A DNA stretch of 64,000 nucleotides from Spirochaetota bacterium (GTDB lineage Bacteria > Spirochaetota > Spirochaetia > Treponematales > Rectinemataceae), in NCBI GenBank assembly GCA_029265615.1, contig JAJUIB010000001.1:186001-250000 (forward strand). Direction: 5' to 3'. Of this stretch, positions 18,127 through 27,401 are shown in pieces. Both the position numbers and the translations under genes were made by a program. The notes under the pieces are model-generated. The model was not told the DNA's origin. It saw only the letters and a program-made list of their open reading frames with translations, and did not search any database. How positions within the stretch are numbered: the first letter of the stretch is position 1; each line of letters starts with the position of its first letter.

Positions 18127-18671
18127 ATTTCGATATCGACGAAGAGACGCGTAGGTGCGCACTGTCCTACGCCCGCGCGGTCATCGCTAGAACTTTTGGC
18201 GGCCCCGAGCCGCGCGAACCTTCAGGCGGCGCCCTCGACACCGTGGCGGGCGCCTTTGTGTCCCTCCACAAGCGCGGTGCGCTCCGTGGCTGCATCGGCA
18301 GGATGAGTGCCGATGTGCCGCTTGTCCGCACGATAGCCGACATGGCGCGTGCGGCAGCCTTTGAAGACCCCCGCTTCCCACCTCTCCGCCGCGAGGAACT
18401 CGACGAGCTTATAATCGAAATAACCGTGCTTTCTCCGCTTCACGCGATTAAAGACCCACAGGAGATCGAGATCGGACGCCATGGGGTGCAGCTCACGGTT
18501 GGTATGCGCTCCGCGGTGTTCCTTCCGCAGGTGGCCCCCGAACAGGGATGGGGCGTGCATGAACTCCTTGACAACCTTGCGCTCAAAGCAGGGCTACCCC
18601 CCTCGGCATGGCAGCGGCCGGATGCGCGGCTTGCGGTATTCGAGGGGGTTGTCTTTAGCGAAGCACGCTGA
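18123..18671 (+). CDS. amrA: AmmeMemoRadiSam system protein A (AMMECR1 domain)
   Basis: 182 aa, a single AMMECR1 domain. The hallmark RGCIGRMSADVPLVR is present, followed by AAFEDPRFPPLRREEL and a C-terminal VAPEQGWGVHELLDNLALKAG. The GTG start lies in the stop codon of amrB (TGTGA), so translation is coupled. Biochemical role is unknown; co-occurrence with AmrB and the radical SAM protein AmrS (3043-4122 here) defines the system. It converges on the FemAB-like gene with a 3-nt gap. Confidence 0.92.
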   Translation: MNFDIDEETRRCALSYARAVIARTFGGPEPREPSGGALDTVAGAFVSLHKRGALRGCIGRMSADVPLVRTIADMARAAAFEDPRFPPLRREELDELIIEITVLSPLHAIKDPQEIEIGRHGVQLTVGMRSAVFLPQVAPEQGWGVHELLDNLALKAGLPPSAWQRPDARLAVFEGVVFSEAR

Positions 18672-18674
18672 AGA

Positions 18675-19826
18675 TCACAGGCGCCTGCCACGTCGCTTGC
18701 GAAAGTCCTTGAAGTACCAGGCCCGCGCGGCCTCGGCGAAACGGAACAGCCGATAGGGAATGCGCTTAAGCGGGCGGTCCCACGAGCCTGCATAGTGCAC
18801 GACGGTGCCGCCGAATCCGGTCTTGAAGCGATAGAGTCCCGCCATGGGATGAGTGGGGTCGTCGACAGGCGGGATCCCGTAGAAGTCATACACCGAACAG
18901 CCTGAAGCCTTTGCCGCGCGGATCGCCGCCCACTGGAGCGCATAGGCGGGCATGAGGTTGCGCTTGGAATCGGAGGAGGCGCCGTAGAGGTAGACGGCCT
19001 CCCCGCCGCGAAAGAGGGTGACAATCGCGGCGAGCGCCTCACCCTCGTGGCGGGCAATCCAGAGCCGCAAATCCGGCACCGCCGTGCCATCCTGGGTCGC
19101 GCTTTCTGCCTGCGTAGCCGTATCAAAGAGCGCGGCATAGTAGGCCTCGGGGTGGAGCGCGATGCGATCGCGCGCCGCGGTCGCCTTATAAAGACGGTAG
19201 AACTCCGGGAGCGCCGACGCGGCCGCCGCACCTGATAGGCATTCGACAACAACGCCTTTTTTTTCCGCAAGGCGCGCGTTGTACCGCCACTTTGGCTTCA
19301 TAGCGGCGAAAATGGCCGCCTCGTCGCGCATAAGGTCGAGGAGCACGGTATCGGGAGGTTGCACATCCACCGAAGCACGGACGAGGGGCAGGCCGAGCTC
19401 TGGTCGCTTAGGTACAGGGGTGACGCCCTTCCCCCTGGCTTCAGACGCAGGCTCGTCGGCTTCGGGGCCACGCTCCTCGGCAAAAAACCAAGGCAGATCG
19501 AAGCGGACAAACATGCAGGTATGCGGCACATGAGGCTTCAAGGCCGCGCCGAGCGCATCAAGGACCGCGGCGCGGCACGAAGGGGGAAGCTCGAGTTCGG
19601 GTCCGCGTGGCACATAGGCAAAAGACAGGCCGGGGCCCATACGCCGCACAAGGACAAGGAGCGGCGTTGCGAACGGCCGGCCAAGGTCAGCCCCTTCGAC
19701 CGCGAGCGAGAAAGAGAGCGGCGTCCAGCCATAGCGAGATTTGAAGCGGGCCCAAAACCCCGACTGGAGAAAACCCCGCGCGCGATCGCAGTCGGCAAGG
19801 GGGGCGGGTTCAAGACGTATCGTCAT
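18675..19826 (-). CDS. FemAB-family aminoacyltransferase (peptidoglycan bridge formation type)
   Basis: 383-aa cytoplasmic protein of the FemABX/GNAT-like group. Typical segments are GFLQSGFWARFKSRYGW near the start, KPKWRYNARLAEKKGVVVE in the middle, and YLYGASSDSKRNLMPAYALQ then DFYGIPPVDDPTHPMAGLYRF near the end. Relatives use aminoacyl-tRNA to add amino acids to lipid II or act as peptidoglycan-bridge or phosphatidylglycerol-type transferases; the exact substrate cannot be read here. The start is the ATG at 19826, 61 nt after metG, and it may be transcribed from the metG promoter. Around residues 130-160 there is a variable Glu/Pro-rich insert. Confidence 0.85.
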   Translation of the reverse strand: MTIRLEPAPLADCDRARGFLQSGFWARFKSRYGWTPLSFSLAVEGADLGRPFATPLLVLVRRMGPGLSFAYVPRGPELELPPSCRAAVLDALGAALKPHVPHTCMFVRFDLPWFFAEERGPEADEPASEARGKGVTPVPKRPELGLPLVRASVDVQPPDTVLLDLMRDEAAIFAAMKPKWRYNARLAEKKGVVVECLSGAAAASALPEFYRLYKATAARDRIALHPEAYYAALFDTATQAESATQDGTAVPDLRLWIARHEGEALAAIVTLFRGGEAVYLYGASSDSKRNLMPAYALQWAAIRAAKASGCSVYDFYGIPPVDDPTHPMAGLYRFKTGFGGTVVHYAGSWDRPLKRIPYRLFRFAEAARAWYFKDFRKRRGRRL

Positions 19827-19887
19827 GATGTTCGAAGAGTGCGCACCTGCGCGAAGAGCTGCATACGCCCCTCGCGCAGGCTTTGCC

Positions 19888-22194
19888 TCAGCCGACCTCG
19901 CCCTCAGAAACCTTGGCCAGGGCGAAAGGCCGGCCGGCCGCAACGAGGCGCCGGGGACCAACAAACACGGCCCCCTTTTCCGCGCGTATGGGCACCGAAA
20001 AGAAGGTGTCAACGTCTATTTCCGCCTCTGCGGGAAGGGCGGGATCCTGCCCTTCGAGCACGACGCGGGTCCCAGGGGCAATATCGCCCGCATCGAGCAC
20101 CTCGACGGCCTCCTTGGCAAGGCCGCCTTCAGCCTCCACTTTGCGCGACGCGGCAAGGAGCATGCCGCGGCTCTCGATGCCGCGAAGCTTTGCGGGTTTG
20201 AGGTTGTTCACGAGGACGATGTGCTTACCGAGAAGCTCTTCCTCGCGGTAATAGGGGACAAGACCGGAAACAATGACCCGCTCGGCTCCCGACCCATCGT
20301 CGAGGGTCTCGATGTAGAGTTTGTCAGCCTTGGGATGACGCTCAATCTTGACGATTTTCGCGACACGGAGGTCGACAAGCCGCACAAAGCGCTCATCGAC
20401 AGGGAGGTCGGCATAGGGGGCGGGCCGAGCTTCGGGCGCGGCTTTTGCAGGCGGGACCACGGTAGCCTGAGACGCCGAGGTAGGAGCCACTACTCCGGCC
20501 GAGGTCGCGGATCGCTCGGCGCGCTCCTTCTGCGAACCTGAATACCGTTCGCGGAGCATTGCAACCACCTCATCTTCGAGCTTGGCAAACAACACCTCGG
20601 GCTGTCCGACACGCTCAAGCCCCGAAAGCTCGCCGAGGCTCGCCCAGGAAAGACCATCTTTCCCTACAGTCTTTCCGAAAAAGCCCGCAAGCCGTTCGGC
20701 GGCACGGGGCATGTAGGGATGGATGATCACCGCAAGATCGCGCAGGACATAGCAGAGGTCGCGGATGAGCGATGCCGCGGCAGCAGGGTCGCTTGTCCGT
20801 GTCTTCCAGGGCTCGCCGTCCTGGAAACGCTTGTTCGCAAGATCGGCAATTTCGAATGCCTGGCGGAAGGCGTCGCGGAGCTCTGCGCGCTCGAGCTTTT
20901 CGGCGATGCCAGCCTCAAGCTCGCGCACCCTGGCCCAAAACTCCTCGCTTGGACGGCCCTCGGGAATGACACCTCCATAGTAGCGCGCGACAAAGGTGAG
21001 GGTGCGGTTGGCCAGATTGCCGAGGTTGCCAATGAGCTCGCCGTTCACCTTCTCCTGAAAATCGCTCCAGGTGAAAGTGTAGTCGGCCTTTTCGGGGCGG
21101 TTCCAGAAGATGTAAAAGCGCCACACGTCCGCCGGAATGCCTGACTCGACAGCATCGGTGCCGAAAACGCCTATACCCTTTGATTTTGAGAACTTTCCCG
21201 CTTCGTAATTGAGATACTCGGTGGAAGACATGTGGTGGAGCATCGTCCAGGTTCCCCCTGTCCCGAGGAGACTCGAGGGGAAAATGACCGTATGGAAGGG
21301 TATGTTGTCCTTGCCGATGAATTGGAAGAGTTCGACCTCGTCCGGCTTTTTCCACCACTCACGCCAGTCAAAGCCCTTTTCGTCGCCCGCGCAGGCCGAG
21401 ATCGATATATAGCCGATCGGCGCGTCGAACCAGACGTAGAAAACCTTATCCTCGAAGCCGGGCTTGGGAACGGGGATACCCCACTTGAGGTCTCGGGTGA
21501 TAGCCCGGGGCTTAAGCCCGTCGCGAATCCAGGCCTGGGTCATTTGGATCGCGTTATTCGCCCAAAAGCCCCGCACCGAGGCTTCCTTCATCCAGGCCTC
21601 GAGCCGGGGGCGTATGGCGGGAAGATCGATATAGAGGTGCGTCGTCGCGCGCGGCCGCGGCGTCGCACCGCAGGTAGAACAATGAGGCTCCTTGAGCTCG
21701 GTCGGGTCGAGCAGTTTGCCGCAGTTTTCGCACTGGTCGCCGCGCGCGCCGTCGTAGCCGCACAGAGGGCAGGTGCCCTTCACATAGCGGTCGGCGAGAA
21801 AGCGGCCGCAGCTCTCGCAGTAAAGCTGTTCTATCGTCTCTTCCTTGATGAAACCCGCGGCATCGAGCTCCTTAAAGATGGACTGGACGACCTCCGTCTG
21901 ACGCGGCGTCGAGGTGCGTCCGAATTTGTCAAAGGCGATCCCGAACCAGGCATAGATGTCTTTGTGCACCGCGTGAAAACGGTCGCAGAGCTCGCGGGGC
22001 GATACGCCCTCCTCGAGCGCCTTTGTTTCGGTCGCGGTGCCGTACTCGTCGGTGCCGCAAACGTAGAGCGTATCGTAGCCGCGGAGGCGGCAAAAACGTG
22101 CAAAGACATCGGCGGACAAAACCTGGATAAGGTTGCCGAGATGGGGGACATTGTTGACGTAGGGAAGTGCAGAGGTTACGAGTCGGCGTTTCAT
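19888..22194 (-). CDS. metG: Methionyl-tRNA synthetase with C-terminal tRNA-binding domain
   Basis: 768 aa. Class I synthetase: HIGH-like HLGN in PYVNNVPHLGNLIQ, KMSKS-like KFSKSKG, and two zinc knuckles (CESCGRF...CPLC and CENCGK...CSTC). An Ala/Pro linker at 625-660 leads to a C-terminal EMAPII/Trbp111-like domain (VDLRVAKIVKIERHPKADKL), the dimeric long form of MetRS. The ATG lies only 8 nt after a -10 box with no Shine-Dalgarno sequence. Confidence 0.97.
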   Translation of the reverse strand: MKRRLVTSALPYVNNVPHLGNLIQVLSADVFARFCRLRGYDTLYVCGTDEYGTATETKALEEGVSPRELCDRFHAVHKDIYAWFGIAFDKFGRTSTPRQTEVVQSIFKELDAAGFIKEETIEQLYCESCGRFLADRYVKGTCPLCGYDGARGDQCENCGKLLDPTELKEPHCSTCGATPRPRATTHLYIDLPAIRPRLEAWMKEASVRGFWANNAIQMTQAWIRDGLKPRAITRDLKWGIPVPKPGFEDKVFYVWFDAPIGYISISACAGDEKGFDWREWWKKPDEVELFQFIGKDNIPFHTVIFPSSLLGTGGTWTMLHHMSSTEYLNYEAGKFSKSKGIGVFGTDAVESGIPADVWRFYIFWNRPEKADYTFTWSDFQEKVNGELIGNLGNLANRTLTFVARYYGGVIPEGRPSEEFWARVRELEAGIAEKLERAELRDAFRQAFEIADLANKRFQDGEPWKTRTSDPAAAASLIRDLCYVLRDLAVIIHPYMPRAAERLAGFFGKTVGKDGLSWASLGELSGLERVGQPEVLFAKLEDEVVAMLRERYSGSQKERAERSATSAGVVAPTSASQATVVPPAKAAPEARPAPYADLPVDERFVRLVDLRVAKIVKIERHPKADKLYIETLDDGSGAERVIVSGLVPYYREEELLGKHIVLVNNLKPAKLRGIESRGMLLAASRKVEAEGGLAKEAVEVLDAGDIAPGTRVVLEGQDPALPAEAEIDVDTFFSVPIRAEKGAVFVGPRRLVAAGRPFALAKVSEGEVG

Positions 22195-22202
22195 AAGTTG
22201 AG

Positions 22203-22232
22203 AGACTACCCGTCCCGTGGGAGCGCTGTCAA
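22203..22232 (-). promoter_or_regulatory. Promoter of metG, leaderless type
   Basis: Minus strand TTGACA (22232-22227), 18 nt, TAGTCT (22208-22203), then CTCAACTT and the ATG. The predicted RNA 5' end falls on the start codon. Confidence 0.6.
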
Positions 22233-22351
22233 GCTTGGCCTGCAGAGCGCGCAGAGCGGTTCAAAAGAAAGAAGCCTCGCGCAAAGGCGCATCACTCGCT
22301 ACGCATCCCCTGTATGCGGTTCGCCTTGTCACCCTTCCTTGTGCGCGTTCA

Positions 22352-23248
22352 CTATTCCGTTATGGTGAAGGAGAGGCTACTCACCGCGGTTTTCTCCCCG
22401 CTACCGCGGCGCACAAGGTAGTAATCGATCCGCCAATGGCCAAGCGCAGCGCCACTTGCCACGTTGAGGACCATGGCCGCAAAACCCGGTGCGTAAAAAT
22501 AGGAAGGTCCGAACTCCTGGACTGCGCCGTTCGGCGCGGTCAACGTAACGGCATAGAGCCAGCGAGGGTTCCCGCTCGCATCGGTGAAGGTCGCTATGGG
22601 CGGCCCCTTGATCCAGGTCCCGAAGGTCTTCGAGCGGTTAGCCAAATAGCCTTGCTCATACAGCCACTTCTGCGACCAGCGGGTCCCGCGTTCCAGAATG
22701 ACCAGCTCGGTATCGTAGTTCGTCTGATCGAAAAGGCCGACGCCGGCATCGAGGAGCTGCCACGAGTCGGCCTGCGGCCTTCCCCATGTCGTGGAGAACT
22801 CGACCGAGCCAACCGACCTAGCTTCATTGGTTTTTCTATTCCAGATGGTGAACTCGATTTTCCACTTCCCCTCGGTGTAGGAACCGGTCGATAGAGAAAC
22901 GGTTCCATGGCCGCCCCTATAAAAGCCGTACCGGCCAAAGGATGCCGTTTTGCCGTCGGGATAGGTGATGGTGTAGGCATAATCCCAAAGGGCTACATCC
23001 TGCACAGGGCCCTGAATCCAGGCGGCAAAGCGCTGGTTTCCCTTGTATTTACCCGCAAAGGCTCCCTTTTCATACAGCTCTTTTGCATCCCAGACCGCCC
23101 CTCGCTCGGCGATTTTGAGCACCGTATCGTATTCAGCATCCTCGATGACAAGGCCGACACCCATATCCTTGAGTTGCCAGGACTGGGCCTGAGCGAAAGC
23201 CTCAAACGCGACAAGAAACACAAGCGCCAAAGGGATTTTCCGCACCAT
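22352..23248 (-). CDS. Secreted protein made of two tandem repeats, unknown function
   Basis: 298 aa with a clear signal peptide (VRKIPLALVFLVAFEAFAQA). The mature protein consists of two homologous units of about 135 residues, one at about 23-157 and one at about 163-298. Each begins SWQL.D.GVGL and continues with YDT.L.I.ERG, a W....LYE.G motif, F..WI.GP, an aromatic Y..T.T.P.G segment and a beta-rich end. No enzyme motif is visible; each unit looks like a beta-sandwich, possibly periplasmic or surface binding. A TTG two codons upstream is a weaker start. It has its own strong promoter ending 7 nt before the ATG. Confidence 0.85.
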   Translation of the reverse strand: MVRKIPLALVFLVAFEAFAQAQSWQLKDMGVGLVIEDAEYDTVLKIAERGAVWDAKELYEKGAFAGKYKGNQRFAAWIQGPVQDVALWDYAYTITYPDGKTASFGRYGFYRGGHGTVSLSTGSYTEGKWKIEFTIWNRKTNEARSVGSVEFSTTWGRPQADSWQLLDAGVGLFDQTNYDTELVILERGTRWSQKWLYEQGYLANRSKTFGTWIKGPPIATFTDASGNPRWLYAVTLTAPNGAVQEFGPSYFYAPGFAAMVLNVASGAALGHWRIDYYLVRRGSGEKTAVSSLSFTITE

Positions 23249-23255
23249 TGTCAAA

Positions 23256-23284
23256 ATTATACGCTATACAACGCCATCTGCCAA
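23256..23284 (-). promoter_or_regulatory. Strong promoter, leaderless type
   Basis: Minus strand TTGGCA (23284-23279), 17 nt, perfect TATAAT (23261-23256), then TTTGACA and ATG. This is the clearest leaderless arrangement in the window. Confidence 0.8.
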
Positions 23285-23314
23285 GCGCCGGTTTTGCAAA
23301 GCCGGGCGCATACT

Positions 23315-26300
23315 TTAAAAACTCACAACAAGGCCGAGGCTTACAAGGAGGTCGAAGGTGAGCGTCCCCGTCTTGCCGTCATATTTTTGGCTACATGCGG
23401 CCTTGGCCTTCAGCGTCAGTTTCTGCGGTACGGTGAGTTTCCCCTCGGCGGATTCTTCAAGCGAAAAGCTCAATGGCGGCGCGGATGCATCGCTTTGCTT
23501 TGAGGATAGTTCGCCCGAAAAACCATAGGTGCTTCGCGCCTGAGGATGTTCATGCGCAAGGCTTTCAAGATAGTGCGAAAAAAGACTTTTTTTGCCACGG
23601 TCGCCTTCAGACTGCGGTGTCCCGTACGGCGCGCCTCCTGCAGATCCGGGCGCAAGACCGAGCGCGAGGCGATAGAGATCAAGAAGCCAGTGTCGCTCGC
23701 GGAGAAAGGAAAGGCTCGCCGAAAAGCGTTCAGACCACTCGCGGAGCGCCGGCTCCGAGGCAAGGGAGAAGCGATGCTCGATGCCAAGGCTGTCGCGATT
23801 GTCACGCGCATACAAGGTCGCAATTTGCTGATGGGTGAGCTTAGCCCGCAGAGCAGACTCGCCGTCCACCTGCGCGACTTTCCCCTGGAGCGCGCCGAAA
23901 TACTCGTCGCTCTCGAAAGGAAGCCCAAGTGGGCGAACACCAAAGGCACCAAAGAGGTTAAGCGCGGCGGTCTTAAGGCCCCACTCCCAGGTCAAACTCG
24001 AACTTAGGCTGTCGCCCGAGCGGACGAGCTCGCGACGCAGGGCGAGGGAGAACGAAGAGGGCAGAAAAAGGTCCCACACGAACGAACCGTAGTGCCGGGA
24101 GAGCGCAAGGCCGAGTTCGGGCGTGTATGATACTTCAGGCGCATCGAGCGCAGTGGCTGATGCCGCTGCGCTTTCGCGAAAAAGCTCGTAACTACGAGCA
24201 TCCCAGAGCTCAAGGAATGGATAACTCTCCCACAGGGGCCGCGCCGAAAAAAGATCTTTAAGCGCGGATTCGGCTCCGTAAAGGAGGTCAAGGCCCGCAC
24301 CGGCGCGCTTTTCTTTCCAGCGACGCTCATAGTAGGGAGTAAGGCCGAAGTCGCCTGGAAGGCGGAGCGGCAGGGCGAGCCTGAGCCGCGCCTCATCGCG
24401 GCGCAGGCCGTCCGAAGCGCCCGGCTCGCCGACGTAGCTTGCCTGCGCAAGAGCGAATTGACGATCGGCGCCCGCTGAGCATGAAAGTCCGAACGAGACC
24501 TCGCGCCGCGTCGCTTCGTCCTCGGCTACGGGGATAAGGAAGGGGAAAGCCGCGATCCAGGCGGCAAAGTAATCCTTAGGCAGAACGGGGGGAAGCGAAG
24601 GCCGTGCGCTCGTTGCGGCCTTGAGGGTGGCGACAACCGCGGAGCCCGCGGCGATGGTGCCATTCCAGTCCTGCCTGAGGAGTCCGGACTCCCCTTCGAC
24701 CGTCGAGGGCGTAAAGGTCGTGGTGCTCTTTGCTTCGAGCGAAAGAGCCGCGGGAAGACGTAGCCCGACTGCATCCTCCCGCCCAAAGGACCCTTCTTCG
24801 GGGTTGTAATCGAAGCGATCGGCAAGGCTCAAGGGGCCAAGCGGCAACTTGAGCTCATGACCGCCCTGAAGTGCGACTTCATTTTCGTTCGCACGACCCC
24901 GGGCGCGGGCAACGAGGTCGAGCATCCCGAGCCGCGTCCCGAACACAATGCCACACGCGGCGTACGGTGCGTCGTGGGAGGCCGCCGTCGCATCGGCCTT
25001 GAGGGCAAGCCCCGAGAGGAGGTGAATTTCGTCACGGCCGAGTTTGAGCGCCGGGCCAAGCGCCCATGCATCGCGCTCGTAGGAAAGGGTCCCTTGGCCA
25101 AGAAGGGCTGCGCGGCCGCTTGACTCCTCAAGGCTGATTTCGTCGATCCAGAGCTCGGAATTCGCATCGAGCCCCGCCGCGTCGAGGACGAGGCGCGAGG
25201 CAGACGTGCAAGAAAGATCGACCGTCGTTTCGGCGCCATCAATCTTTATAAGGGCGCCGCCTTCGGTTGCCTGATAGTACAGCGTACTGTCCCCTCGGCC
25301 GTAGCGGAGCACAAAGCGCCGCCAGGCCGAATTAAGCGCCTCACGCGGAACCTTCATAGACAAAGCAGAAGATCTCCCGCCATCATCGATCGTGAGGCTG
25401 AGGGAGGTAGGCGCGTTTCCTTTTACACGCGCATAGAACGAGACCTCCTTGAGTTTAACAAAGGGCGGCGCCTCGATGAGCTTGGCGAGCCGAAGGTCAC
25501 CCCCTTGAGTTACAGCGATTTTGAGCGCCTTTTGGACGCTTCCATCGCGGTGGGTTGCGTTCACAAGGCGGGGAAAGACGAGGGCGAGTGCGTCCTCCTC
25601 AAGCTCGGTAACCGAAGCCGTGGCCGGCTGGGCGAGCTCCGTAACAAGGCTGAACGAGGTCGCATAGCGCGAACCCGACTCCATGCCCTCGATCCTGTAG
25701 CGGCCCGAGGCCTCCTCGGTGGTCCAGCTCCCCGCAAGCGCAAGCGAGGAACGGAAGTCCCCCTCGGCGTCGCGCGCTCCTAGAGTGAGCGTGAGGGTGC
25801 CCGGATTGGCAAGGCCATCAGATGCATAACTTTGTCCGGGAAGGCTCCAGCGAAGGCCGAGGGCGGCCCATGCCGAACGGTCGGCGCCAAAATTGAACGA
25901 TCCACCAAGCCCTGCGGCAAGGCTCCCCGCGCGACGCTCGGCGCTCTCGCGCAGGTAGGAAACCCTGATCTCCTCCTGGAGGCCGGGCGGGTTTGCGAGC
26001 GTGAGAATCCCCGCGGTCTTGTCAACCGTGAAGGCATAGTCGGGAACACCATTCCGATACACCTCGACAGAGCCTTCGACGAGATTTTGATCGAGGGTGA
26101 TCTCTTTAGCCGCGCTCAAGCGCCGCACAACGATCTCGTGCGTAAGGAGGGGGGCCGGCCCTGTGGGATACTTTTCGGAAAAATCAGTCGTATAAAGCGT
26201 AGGCATGTCCTCGACAAAGGGCTGCCTCCCGCTCGTCGCGTCGTCATCGGTCTTTCGCACCTCGATAAAGCCCGCAGGATCAAAACGCGCCTCGTACCCT

Positions 26301-27340
26301 TCGTCGCGAAGGCCCGAGGCGCGATTTCGGACGAAGACCTCGTCGGCCGCGGTGAGGACGAGGGGATAGCGTGAAAGAAGTTCCGCTCCACTACCGAAAA
26401 CCTCGGGGTCGTAGAGGAGGCATGTGGCGCGCTCGCCGATTTGTTTCGTACCTTCGACGTTCTCATACCAGGCGTAGAGCTTCGTCTCTGCGGCGCGAGC
26501 AAGACCGATAAAGCCGGTAGCCACGCTATAAGCAAATTCACCCGCCTCGAGCCTGCGGTACTTCGTGTCTCCCGACACGAGCGTTCCCACAGGGCTTTCG
26601 GCATAGAGCTCGAGATTTTTAATGGTTGCTGAGAGCTTGAACCAACGCCCGCGCTGAAAGGAGTTCGCGGCGATGATGGTTTCCGTCACTTCGGCGCGGC
26701 CGACAAAACGCTTTTCGACCCGGTCGGCCTGGTCGTAACGTAACATCGCATGACCCGAGAAGGCGCCAGAGCCTGCCCGGGCGGCGATGCCGAAGGAGCG
26801 CGAACTACCCGGGCCCAAAGAAAGATAGGGATAGGAGGGAAAGGAGATGCCATCATTGCCAAGACGGACTTCTTCGAGCACCTCGCCTTGCGCACCGCGA
26901 TAGCCGAGCGCGTAGCGCGCTTCGGCTAAATTTTCGGTGACGCGCGCCTCGACAAAGAGCTTCTTAAAAAGGAGGAAAGAGAGAAAGAGGTCGGGGCGCT
27001 GGGTAAAGAGGAGGGGCTGCGCGCCGGAAAGGGCAAGGCCGCCTGAGGGGGAGATGACGACGCCGAGATTCCCCGTAGCGCTTGCCTCCCAGGCGCCTGA
27101 GACGATGAGCTCCGCCTCCTCGCCCTTTTTCGCTTCGTCGAGGTCGAGCGAAAAGAGGCTCTTGGGCGCCTCAGCCTCGAGGACCGAGACAGAGGTCCCG
27201 GCGGCGGGTGCGCGAAGGCTCTCGGCGCTGAGTCCCTCGCCGAGGAACGCGCATACAAGGCTTATGAGGCCGAAGGCGGGGTATATCCGTAGCCCTCGGC
27301 GAAGGGCCGCACGGCCAGGTCCCATACGTGTCTTTACCAT
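23315..27340 (-). CDS. Very large outer-membrane or surface protein, function unknown
   Basis: 1341 aa. A basic N-terminus and hydrophobic stretch lead to a likely signal-peptidase site after GEGLSA (about residue 39). The rest is beta-rich, with many alternating hydrophobic strands (YELFRESAAAS, WDLFLPSSFSLAL, TWEWGLKTAALNLFGAF) and a C-terminal phenylalanine (SLGLVVSF), the signature of beta-barrels inserted by BamA. The N-terminal part (EVLEEVRLGNDGISFPSY, then SRSFGIAARA) loosely resembles the SprA-type giant translocon proteins of Bacteroidetes; this is only a by-eye impression. Its start has no Shine-Dalgarno sequence; a TATAAT lies 20 nt upstream. It is divergent from the voltage-sensor gene. 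Confidence 0.8.
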   Translation of the reverse strand: MVKTRMGPGRAALRRGLRIYPAFGLISLVCAFLGEGLSAESLRAPAAGTSVSVLEAEAPKSLFSLDLDEAKKGEEAELIVSGAWEASATGNLGVVISPSGGLALSGAQPLLFTQRPDLFLSFLLFKKLFVEARVTENLAEARYALGYRGAQGEVLEEVRLGNDGISFPSYPYLSLGPGSSRSFGIAARAGSGAFSGHAMLRYDQADRVEKRFVGRAEVTETIIAANSFQRGRWFKLSATIKNLELYAESPVGTLVSGDTKYRRLEAGEFAYSVATGFIGLARAAETKLYAWYENVEGTKQIGERATCLLYDPEVFGSGAELLSRYPLVLTAADEVFVRNRASGLRDEGYEARFDPAGFIEVRKTDDDATSGRQPFVEDMPTLYTTDFSEKYPTGPAPLLTHEIVVRRLSAAKEITLDQNLVEGSVEVYRNGVPDYAFTVDKTAGILTLANPPGLQEEIRVSYLRESAERRAGSLAAGLGGSFNFGADRSAWAALGLRWSLPGQSYASDGLANPGTLTLTLGARDAEGDFRSSLALAGSWTTEEASGRYRIEGMESGSRYATSFSLVTELAQPATASVTELEEDALALVFPRLVNATHRDGSVQKALKIAVTQGGDLRLAKLIEAPPFVKLKEVSFYARVKGNAPTSLSLTIDDGGRSSALSMKVPREALNSAWRRFVLRYGRGDSTLYYQATEGGALIKIDGAETTVDLSCTSASRLVLDAAGLDANSELWIDEISLEESSGRAALLGQGTLSYERDAWALGPALKLGRDEIHLLSGLALKADATAASHDAPYAACGIVFGTRLGMLDLVARARGRANENEVALQGGHELKLPLGPLSLADRFDYNPEEGSFGREDAVGLRLPAALSLEAKSTTTFTPSTVEGESGLLRQDWNGTIAAGSAVVATLKAATSARPSLPPVLPKDYFAAWIAAFPFLIPVAEDEATRREVSFGLSCSAGADRQFALAQASYVGEPGASDGLRRDEARLRLALPLRLPGDFGLTPYYERRWKEKRAGAGLDLLYGAESALKDLFSARPLWESYPFLELWDARSYELFRESAAASATALDAPEVSYTPELGLALSRHYGSFVWDLFLPSSFSLALRRELVRSGDSLSSSLTWEWGLKTAALNLFGAFGVRPLGLPFESDEYFGALQGKVAQVDGESALRAKLTHQQIATLYARDNRDSLGIEHRFSLASEPALREWSERFSASLSFLRERHWLLDLYRLALGLAPGSAGGAPYGTPQSEGDRGKKSLFSHYLESLAHEHPQARSTYGFSGELSSKQSDASAPPLSFSLEESAEGKLTVPQKLTLKAKAACSQKYDGKTGTLTFDLLVSLGLVVSF

Positions 27341-27360
27341 GTGCGTCGGCCCGTGATAGT

Positions 27361-27368
27361 ATTATACT
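27361..27368. promoter_or_regulatory. Shared palindromic -10 region for divergent genes
   Basis: The near-palindrome AGTATTATACT gives TATAAT on the minus strand (27366-27361), facing the 1341-aa gene, and TATACT on the plus strand (27363-27368), facing the gene at 27402. Neither side has a convincing -35, so strength is uncertain; mutually exclusive use is possible. Confidence 0.4.
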
Positions 27369-27401
27369 TCAAGAATCCCGTAAACCGGCGCGGCAGACGA
27401 C

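Noticed and set aside
21232-22368. 378-aa plus-strand frame opposite metG
   Set aside because: Covers the metG coding region and promoter antisense; no domain recognised.
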